Shown here: one piece after another, positions 58,378-64,000 of the stretch
How the letters are laid out: each line of letters begins with the position of its first letter
Numbering within the stretch: position 1 is the first letter of the stretch
Assembly (NCBI RefSeq): GCF_007922615.2
Contig: NZ_CP042301.2
Location: forward strand, 4,758,001 to 4,822,000
DNA: 64,000 nt
Direction of reading: 5' to 3'
Source: Nitratireductor mangrovi
GTDB lineage: Bacteria; Pseudomonadota; Alphaproteobacteria; Rhizobiales; Rhizobiaceae
Program-made: the position numbers and the translations under genes
The notes under the pieces: generated by a model
Database searches by the model: none
What the model saw: only the letters and a program-made list of their open reading frames with translations
What the model was told of the DNA's origin: nothing

Positions 58378-60188
58378 CGGGCGGCTCCTTGCTCGCGCTC
58401 GGCGCTGTAATCGAGAAAATCGTTGCGGATGTCGTAGAGACGCAGTTTCAGGAGATCCTCGCGCCGCGGCGGCTCGGCCGCCCTGAGCCGTTCACTGACC
58501 ACGAGGTCCCACCCACATTGCGAACGGATATGGGCGACCGTCTCGTCCCTCGACTGGTCGGGGAGCGGGAAGTAGCGGGTCAGTGCGAAGCGACCCGCCT
58601 CCTTCTCGTAGACGCCGAGGTCTGTGACGAGCGTGGAGACGTTCTTTCCGGGGCTGGTGACATAGGGGAGCGTGTCGACCAGCCGGTGGCGGGACTGCTG
58701 TGTGACCGCTATCGTGTCGGCTGCACCGGAGGTGATGTCGTTCGCACCGCCCGAGCCGAGGAGGAAGCGGCCGTCGCCCGTCTGGGTCGAATTGATGTTA
58801 CCGGCGCTGTCGATCTGACCGGCACCGATGATGGCGATGCAGTTGTTGTGGCGGCCGGAGACATAGAGACCCAGCACCGCTTCCACGCCGGTCATGCTCT
58901 TACAGGTGGGAAGGTTGCGGTTCGAGAAGATGAAGGGCTCGCCGGCCTTGGGCAGGTATCCATACAGCCCGATCTCGGCCACGAGTTCGGCCGGAATGCC
59001 CTCCTCGTGCTGGAGCTTAGCGACAGCCAGCCAAGCGGCAAGATTGGCAAGGCCGACGCCCGCCTCCACAATCGTACGCCCCTCGTCGCGCACCTTCGCC
59101 TCAACGGCTCGCGCCGCCTCCACCACCATCAGCTCCCGGCTGTCGTAGCCCTCGATCCCGCTCAGTCGTTTCAGGGTGGCGGGTGCGACGTCGTCCATCC
59201 AGGCGTCGGAGGGCGCCCTGCCTCGCAGGGCGTCGAGCCGATCGACTCCGAGCTTGGCGACGTAGTCCTCGTGACTGTCGACGCCGAGAATCCAATCCCT
59301 CACCCATTCGTCGAAGAGCTCGGGCGTCTTGGAAGCCGCACGGATTTGAGCGAACGCATGGAAATCCTCGACATATGCCGGCACGCCCAGCCCCTCGGGC
59401 GCATAGATCGCATAAGGATGGCAGCCGAACGGAGCCTCGGAGACGCTGAGCACGCGGTAGGCGGGGATCTTCACCAGATGCGCGTGGCGCCGCACGACAT
59501 CGGGCGAAACGATGCGCTCTACGGTCGCCACCACGCCCTTGCTTGCCGCAAAGGCCGAAATGTCGCCCTCGCCGAAGGGCGGTGACAGTATGATGTTGCC
59601 CTCGGTATCGGCAGCCAGCCCGTGGACGAAGGTCACGTCGGGGATGAGCGGCTTGACGACGCCGATCTTCTGGCCCGTTCCGAAAGGATCGTCGATCTCG
59701 GCATAGCACTCGTTGTCGGCCAGCGAGCTTCCGCCCCACGACCGTGTGGGAGCGAAGGGAAAGCCGTAGGCGCCGGCGGCCAGCCGTTGCGACAGGACCA
59801 GCAGCGAGTGGTTCTCAACCTCGACGTCGCCGCTGTCGATGGCTTTCTGGAACAGGCGATTCGGGCCTGGCGTGGGATAGTTCTCGCCAACGAAGGAGAC
59901 GATCAGGCGCTTGGCAATCCGCTCGGTGACGAGCGAGGCCTGGTTGGCGACGAGGCCGGCGCTGACGATCGTGAAGCCCGGATCGCGCCCCGCGAAGACG
60001 CGCACCAGCGCGTTGCTGGCCGCCATCGGACGGCCTTCCGAATAGGCGAAGTGCAGCAACATGCCGGGCTCGACATGGGCGCGGATGGCATCATCAAGCG
60101 GCATGACCTTGGAGCGGCCGAAGCGGCCGTCCGCCGGTTCGGCAAACATCGCCCTCAGCGCTTCGCGATCCGTGGGCAGAGCGTTCAT
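58374..60188 (-). CDS. Fused-subunit family I CoA-transferase
   Basis: A 604-residue protein with alpha-type (about 25-320) and beta-type (about 365-600) CoA-transferase halves joined in one chain. VMPLDDAIRAHVEPGMLLHFAYS opens the first half (in part: DAIRAHVEPGMLLHF). VAEIGLYGYLPKAGEP is the likely glutamate region of the second, and LGSGGANDITSGA is the usual family I glycine block. It should move CoA from a donor acyl-CoA to the imported or processed acid. The start overlaps the amidohydrolase stop by four bases. Confidence 0.85.
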   Translation of the reverse strand: MNALPTDREALRAMFAEPADGRFGRSKVMPLDDAIRAHVEPGMLLHFAYSEGRPMAASNALVRVFAGRDPGFTIVSAGLVANQASLVTERIAKRLIVSFVGENYPTPGPNRLFQKAIDSGDVEVENHSLLVLSQRLAAGAYGFPFAPTRSWGGSSLADNECYAEIDDPFGTGQKIGVVKPLIPDVTFVHGLAADTEGNIILSPPFGEGDISAFAASKGVVATVERIVSPDVVRRHAHLVKIPAYRVLSVSEAPFGCHPYAIYAPEGLGVPAYVEDFHAFAQIRAASKTPELFDEWVRDWILGVDSHEDYVAKLGVDRLDALRGRAPSDAWMDDVAPATLKRLSGIEGYDSRELMVVEAARAVEAKVRDEGRTIVEAGVGLANLAAWLAVAKLQHEEGIPAELVAEIGLYGYLPKAGEPFIFSNRNLPTCKSMTGVEAVLGLYVSGRHNNCIAIIGAGQIDSAGNINSTQTGDGRFLLGSGGANDITSGAADTIAVTQQSRHRLVDTLPYVTSPGKNVSTLVTDLGVYEKEAGRFALTRYFPLPDQSRDETVAHIRSQCGWDLVVSERLRAAEPPRREDLLKLRLYDIRNDFLDYSAEREQGAAR

Positions 60189-61057
60189 TGCAAGCCGCCC
60201 GCCTTGAGTGACTTGAAGACCTTCTCGGCGGCGCCGCGCATCAGCAGCGCGCGGCTCTCCGGCTTCAGGTCGATCGCCGCTACTTGCTCAAGGCTGTCCT
60301 TGTGGCGCACGACGGGGAAATCGGTGCCCCACAGCACCTTTCCCTTGCCCCGGCTGTCGAGAAAGCGGACGAGCTTCTGATCCCAGTATTTGGGCGCGTG
60401 TGCGCCGCAGCCGATGTAGAGATTGGGGTGCTTCCAGGCCATCGCGATCAGTTCCTCCACCCACGGCCACCCGGTGTGGGAGGCGACGATCCGCAGGTCC
60501 TCGAAGTAGAGCGCCACGTCGTCGAGGTGGATCGGCCGGGTCATCTCCGAGGGCATCTTCTCGGCCGAGTGGCCGCTCTGCACTATGACTGGAATGTCGA
60601 GTTCCACGCACTTGGCGTAAATCGGATAGAGTTCGCGGTGGTTCAGCGGGATGCCCCAGCCGTTGCAGTGGATGTGGGCGCCTTCGAAGCCCCACTCGCG
60701 CACGGCGATCTCGAGCTGCCGCACGGCTCCCATCCCGAGCGATATGTCGATGCCGAAGAGACCTCCGACCCGGCCGGGGCAGCCCGCCATCAACTCTCGG
60801 ACGTCGTCCGCCTCGACGGACAGGATCGGCGCGCGACGCTTGTAGCTCTGCATCTTGAAGCTCGGAACGTAGACCTTCTCGATGCGGCACTCGTCGAGCA
60901 ATTGGACGAACTGGTCGGGCTGGTAGCCCTTGATGCGTTCGTCCATGCTCCACCACTTGACGACGGGGGCGAGTTCCTCGTTCTCCGTGTACATCTTGCG
61001 CAGCCCGTCGGGCGTGAAGATGTTGGTCCAGTAGTCGATGGCCATTGGCTGGGTCAT
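60185..61057 (-). CDS. Amidohydrolase 2 (TIM-barrel) family protein without N-terminal HxH
   Basis: A 290-residue TIM-barrel metal enzyme of the ACMSD-type amidohydrolase group, which includes decarboxylases and lactonases. IPVIVQSGHS, DLRIVASHTGWPWVEEL and GTDFPVVRHKD carry the usual His, His and Asp ligands. The N-terminal DxHxH motif is absent and reads IDYWTNIF, so metal binding may differ from the family norm. ATG 61057 is used; a longer frame to 61252 is Arg-rich. It may decarboxylate, dehydrate or hydrolyse an unsaturated acid intermediate. Start to previous stop is 49 bases. Confidence 0.8.
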   Translation of the reverse strand: MTQPMAIDYWTNIFTPDGLRKMYTENEELAPVVKWWSMDERIKGYQPDQFVQLLDECRIEKVYVPSFKMQSYKRRAPILSVEADDVRELMAGCPGRVGGLFGIDISLGMGAVRQLEIAVREWGFEGAHIHCNGWGIPLNHRELYPIYAKCVELDIPVIVQSGHSAEKMPSEMTRPIHLDDVALYFEDLRIVASHTGWPWVEELIAMAWKHPNLYIGCGAHAPKYWDQKLVRFLDSRGKGKVLWGTDFPVVRHKDSLEQVAAIDLKPESRALLMRGAAEKVFKSLKAGGLQ

Positions 61058-61106
61058 GCGATGCGGTCTCGGCGTCCTGTCTTCGTTCGGTTCGGCACGA
61101 CGCCGG

Positions 61107-61436
61107 TCACTTCTTTTCGTCCACGGTGAGCTGGTCCCCGAGCGCTTCGATGCCGTCGATGAAGGCGGTGAAACCCGCGGTGAGCGAGGCGAGCGCAAGC
61201 GCCTCCACGACCTCCTTGTCGGTGGCGCCGTGGTACATCGCCTCGCTGCCATGTGTGCGGATGGAGGAGCCGTAGCGGACGGCCGCGGAGCAGGCCATCA
61301 GGATCAGCTCCTTGTATTTGCGTGGGATTTCCGATTCCTGCCCCAGCGCATAGCCGGTATAGCCACTGATGCGCGTTTCGAGTTCGGGATCGATCGTCTT
61401 GATGACATCGCGCCAGTTGTGCTTGCGTTCGTACAT
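61107..61436 (-). CDS. Carboxymuconolactone decarboxylase (CMD)-fold protein
   Basis: A 109-residue helical protein of the AhpD/CMD superfamily: YKELILMACSAAVRYGSSIRTH, EAMYHGATDKEVVEALALASLTAGF (both in part). The redox CxxC of AhpD is replaced by SSIR in front of the conserved His, so a peroxidase role is unlikely. Decarboxylation or isomerisation of a lactone-type intermediate is possible. GGGAGG lies six bases before ATG 61436. Third gene of the operon. Function inferred from fold and context only. Confidence 0.8.
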   Translation of the reverse strand: MYERKHNWRDVIKTIDPELETRISGYTGYALGQESEIPRKYKELILMACSAAVRYGSSIRTHGSEAMYHGATDKEVVEALALASLTAGFTAFIDGIEALGDQLTVDEKK

Positions 61437-61451
61437 TCGAAAACCTCCCTA

Positions 61452-62297
61452 TCATTTCGTGCCGGATGCGCGCCGGAGCATCAGCCGTGCGGCCTCCGTG
61501 GCCGGTTGGCCTTTTTCGATTCCGATCGAGGCCGCCGTTTCGTTGAGGGCCGAGATGCGGCCCTGGAAATAGGTGCTGCGGGCATCGCCGACGCGCGCCG
61601 TGGCGCAGCTGACCGCCGCTGCAGGCATGCCGATGCCGTCGAGCTGCGCGAGTCCGGCGATGCCGGACTGGTCCTTCGACGGCCCCGCGTCGTTGGTGAT
61701 TACTCCGGCCAGCCGGTAGTCCATGTCCTCGACGTAGTCGGCCATGGCCCGAGCGGCGTGGGAGCCCATGCACAGGACCCCGCCCGCAATGCGGGAATCC
61801 GCATACTTCACGGTGTCGAGGGCGTAGACGCTGCCCAGTTCGTCCGCGTGCACCCTGATCTGCCGGCGCGCGGGCGCGCGGAAGGCCGGGTTGCGGTCGA
61901 GCAGCATCTGCGCGGCCTCACGCACCGCCATGCCTTCGGAAATGCCCATCAGCCTCGCGGCCTGGTTGGCCCGCGAAACCGTGCCGTTCTCGTACATGTC
62001 TCGGCCGTCGGAGATCCGGGCGGAGTTTCCATCCACCGTTGCGCCGGGGATAAGGTAGGCATCGAGAAGCTTGAGGCCACTCACGCCGCCTTCGCCGAGG
62101 CCGACGCCGGCATCGTGCACGAAGACGCCGCGCGGTCGGCACCAGACCATCAGCTGGGTGGCGCACGGGGCGCCATGCGAGCCGCATATCAGGACGTCGC
62201 TGACGTCGTTGCGCTCGTCCACGTGGCCGACGGAATCCATCGCGACGATCCTGCCGCGCGGACCATCGACCATCACGTGCTGGGGCCAGTCCGTCAT
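61452..62297 (-). CDS. Unknown protein with two internal repeats (paralogue of 53688-54539)
   Basis: I do not recognise the family. This 281-residue protein has two homologous halves: DVLICGSHGA / GVLCMGSHAA, GVFVHDAGVGLGEGGVSGL / GVITNDAGPSKDQSGIAGL, LIPGATVDGNSARISDGRDMY / GMPAAAVSCATARVGDARSTY (in part) and MGISEGMAVREAAQMLL / IGIEKGQPATEAARLML. The same pattern makes up the protein at the other end of the operon. Cytoplasmic, no signal peptide. Its start overlaps the ligase stop by four bases (ATGA), so it is translated with the acyl-CoA synthetase. It may be a new enzyme type of the pathway or a substrate-binding partner. Confidence 0.8.
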   Translation of the reverse strand: MTDWPQHVMVDGPRGRIVAMDSVGHVDERNDVSDVLICGSHGAPCATQLMVWCRPRGVFVHDAGVGLGEGGVSGLKLLDAYLIPGATVDGNSARISDGRDMYENGTVSRANQAARLMGISEGMAVREAAQMLLDRNPAFRAPARRQIRVHADELGSVYALDTVKYADSRIAGGVLCMGSHAARAMADYVEDMDYRLAGVITNDAGPSKDQSGIAGLAQLDGIGMPAAAVSCATARVGDARSTYFQGRISALNETAASIGIEKGQPATEAARLMLRRASGTK

Positions 62298-64000
62298 TGC
62301 TGCGTCTCCGGTTGCAGGACGAGCCCCGCCCCGGCATCGGCCTCAACGAGGGCGGCGGTGCGCGCGGTCAGGTCCTTCTTCTTCAGTTTTCCGGCCGGCG
62401 TCATCGGCAGGTCGCCGGACTCGTAGAAAAACACCCGGCGCGGCGCCTTCTGCGAGGTCATGGTCCGCCGGCAGAACTCCACGATCTCGACCGGATCAAT
62501 CGTCGTGCCTTCGGCGCGTGCGATCCAGGCTGCCGGAACGTTGCCCAGGCGCCGGTCGGCCACTGGGACGATGAAGGCCTCCTTCACGCCCGGCAGCTGC
62601 TCGAGCTTGTTCTCGATCTCGGCGGGATAGATGTTGAAGCCGCCGACGGTGAACATGTCATCCACCCGGCCGGTGATGTAAAGGAACCCCTCCTCGTCGA
62701 AAAAGCCGACGTCGCCGGTGCGGAACCAGCCGTCCTCGGTAATGGCCGCCGCCGTCTTGTCGGGCATCCCGTAGTAGCCGCGTCCGACGCAGGAGCCAGG
62801 GTAGCGATCGCCCAGGATGATCTCGCCCTGCGCGCCGGCGGGCATGTCCTCGAACGTGTCGGAGTTCACCACCCGCACCACGGCACTCTTCAGCGGCTTG
62901 CCCACCGATTTCAGCCGTTTGTCGCGCGGATGGTGGCGGGTGGAGACTGTGGAGAGCCCCCCGCATTCGCTGAGGCCCCAGGCCTGCATGATGTTTTCGG
63001 CGCCGAGGACCTCGAGGATCTCGCGCATGGTGGTGTCAGTCAGGGGCGCGCCGGCGACGTGGCCGCCACGCACCGAGGAGAGGTCGCGCTGCGATACGTC
63101 CGGATGGTCGAGCATCATGCGGAACATGCTCGGCGTGCCTGGAATGTAGGTGACCTTTTCCGCCTCGATCAGCCGCAGCGACTGTGCCGCGTCGAACTGC
63201 TCGGTGATCACCACCTTCGCGCCATTGCGGATGCCGAGTGCTGCGCCATAGAGGCCGCCGAAATTGGTGAACAAGGGGACGTGGCAGAGGATGACGTCAT
63301 CGGGGCCGAGTTCGGCCATCTGCGACCACTGACCGATGGTGGTCAGGTTCGTGACGTGCATCGACATGCCGCCCTTGGGAAAGCCGGTGGTTCCCGAGGT
63401 GTACATGATGTTCATCAAGTCGAAGGGCGAGACGGAGGTCTGGCGCTTGAGAAGCTCGTAGTCGGAGACCTCGTTGTCGCCGCGGGTGCAGACATCGTCG
63501 AAGCTGTGGCGGCCCGGCAGATCCTCGCCCTCCCCGGCCAGGATCACGCGCTTCAATGCGGGGAACTTGGCGCTCGCAAAGGCATTCCGGTCAGTGGTCC
63601 GCAGTTCGGGGATGGTCTCTTCCAAGATCGCCAGCGCGTCGATCTTGCCGAGGAAACTGTCGGCCATGATCAGCGTGGAGACCTGCGCCTGGTCGAGCGC
63701 GTATTCCAGTTCCGGCCTGCGATAGTAGCTGTAGAGCGGCAGAAGCGTCGCGCCGACCTTGTAGATGGCGAACTGACAGACCACCCAGTCGATGCTGTTG
63801 GTCATCCAGATCGCGGCCACGTCGTCCTTGCGCACGCCGAGCGCGATCAGCCCTTTGGCGAAGCGGTCCACCGCGGCACCGAACTCGGCATAGGTCATCG
63901 TTTGATCTTCGAAGACAAACAGCGTCTTCTCGCCGTGGCGCTCGACTTGGCGATCGAGCACATCGGCCCAGGTCGTGAGGGCATCGACGTACCATTGATC
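62294..64000 (-). CDS. AMP-dependent acyl-CoA synthetase/ligase, 5' end outside window
   Basis: An AMP-forming CoA ligase. The frame stays open to the window edge and the upstream residues (DQWYVDALTTWADVLDRQVE) look coding, so the GTG at 63961 is not the real start and the gene is cut. ATP loop YTSGTTGFPKGGMS, SECGGLSTVSTRHH, GEIILGDRYPG, hinge GDVGFFDEEGF and VDDMFTVGGFNIYPAEIE with the C-terminal Lys in TPAGKLKKKDL are intact. It resembles crotonobetaine/carnitine or aromatic-acid ligases. It would activate the acid brought in by the TRAP system. First visible gene of the operon. Confidence 0.92.
   Translation of the reverse strand, partial: DQWYVDALTTWADVLDRQVERHGEKTLFVFEDQTMTYAEFGAAVDRFAKGLIALGVRKDDVAAIWMTNSIDWVVCQFAIYKVGATLLPLYSYYRRPELEYALDQAQVSTLIMADSFLGKIDALAILEETIPELRTTDRNAFASAKFPALKRVILAGEGEDLPGRHSFDDVCTRGDNEVSDYELLKRQTSVSPFDLMNIMYTSGTTGFPKGGMSMHVTNLTTIGQWSQMAELGPDDVILCHVPLFTNFGGLYGAALGIRNGAKVVITEQFDAAQSLRLIEAEKVTYIPGTPSMFRMMLDHPDVSQRDLSSVRGGHVAGAPLTDTTMREILEVLGAENIMQAWGLSECGGLSTVSTRHHPRDKRLKSVGKPLKSAVVRVVNSDTFEDMPAGAQGEIILGDRYPGSCVGRGYYGMPDKTAAAITEDGWFRTGDVGFFDEEGFLYITGRVDDMFTVGGFNIYPAEIENKLEQLPGVKEAFIVPVADRRLGNVPAAWIARAEGTTIDPVEIVEFCRRTMTSQKAPRRVFFYESGDLPMTPAGKLKKKDLTARTAALVEADAGAGLVLQPETQQ

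Noticed and set aside
63959..63961. GTG 63961 as the start of the acyl-CoA synthetase
   Set aside because: The frame stays open to the window end with coding-like residues, so the gene is truncated by the window.
1..64000. tRNA, rRNA, riboswitches, IS elements or attachment sites
   Set aside because: I looked in the intergenic regions and saw none that I can support by eye; a covariance-model scan would be needed to exclude small RNAs.

Overview
The window is GC-rich and densely coded, with many ATGA or GTGA gene overlaps and alphaproteobacterial gene neighbourhoods: an fdsGBA-fdhD-fdsD formate dehydrogenase operon, a bhcRABCD beta-hydroxyaspartate cycle cluster, MocR, IclR and GntR-type control, and Dpp and TRAP transporters. 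A soil or aquatic member of the Hyphomicrobiales (Rhizobiales), perhaps close to Mesorhizobium or other Phyllobacteriaceae, is the best guess. No rRNA, tRNA, phage, transposase or CRISPR array was seen.

Layout. 1-2.8 kb: end of a polyamine-type ABC transporter operon with an aminoaldehyde dehydrogenase. 2.9-4.3 kb: an unknown exported protein. 4.4-10.4 kb (minus): NAD-dependent molybdenum formate dehydrogenase (fdsG, fdsB, fdsA, fdhD, fdsD) behind a palindromic LysR-type operator. 10.7-15.1 kb: small proteins, a LysR regulator, two VOC proteins, a membrane protein and the Mrp Fe-S carrier. 15.4-22.1 kb: a class III nucleotide cyclase with TPRs, a 1390-residue cytochrome P450/DyP-peroxidase fusion preceded by a CRP-like box, and a Crp/Fnr regulator. 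22.3-29.6 kb: enoyl-CoA hydratase, CoxG-like protein, sugar-acid dehydratase, MocR regulator, pgi and a HAD phosphatase. 29.7-32.5 kb: a small island with a candidate RiPP precursor, a B12-type radical SAM enzyme and a YhfC-like membrane protein. The island is bracketed by two copies of the HAD/tetR junction, one half of each decayed. 32.7-36.7 kb: TetR with SDR, FadD and a DUF924 protein.

36.9-42.2 kb: a five-gene dipeptide-type ABC transporter, convergent with bhcR and sharing a CTAG stop. 42.2-47.6 kb: bhcR and bhcABCD, which convert glyoxylate and glycine to oxaloacetate through beta-hydroxyaspartate. 47.6-53 kb: LysR/EamA pair, AraC regulator and a periplasmic PQQ quinohemoprotein alcohol dehydrogenase. 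53.0-53.7 kb: non-coding DNA with a hairpin and a degenerate 21-bp tandem array. 53.7-64 kb (minus): one long catabolic operon with an acyl-CoA synthetase (cut by the window end), CoA-transferase, citryl-CoA lyase-like enzyme, TIM-barrel amidohydrolase, a CMD-fold protein, a TRAP transporter and two paralogues of a family I do not recognise, each built from two internal repeats.

The metabolic theme is C1/C2 and organic-acid use: formate oxidation, glyoxylate assimilation, alcohol oxidation and uptake of an unknown acid. The most novel items are the P450-DyP fusion with its cAMP-type context, the RiPP-like island, and the twin-repeat protein family of the TRAP operon.
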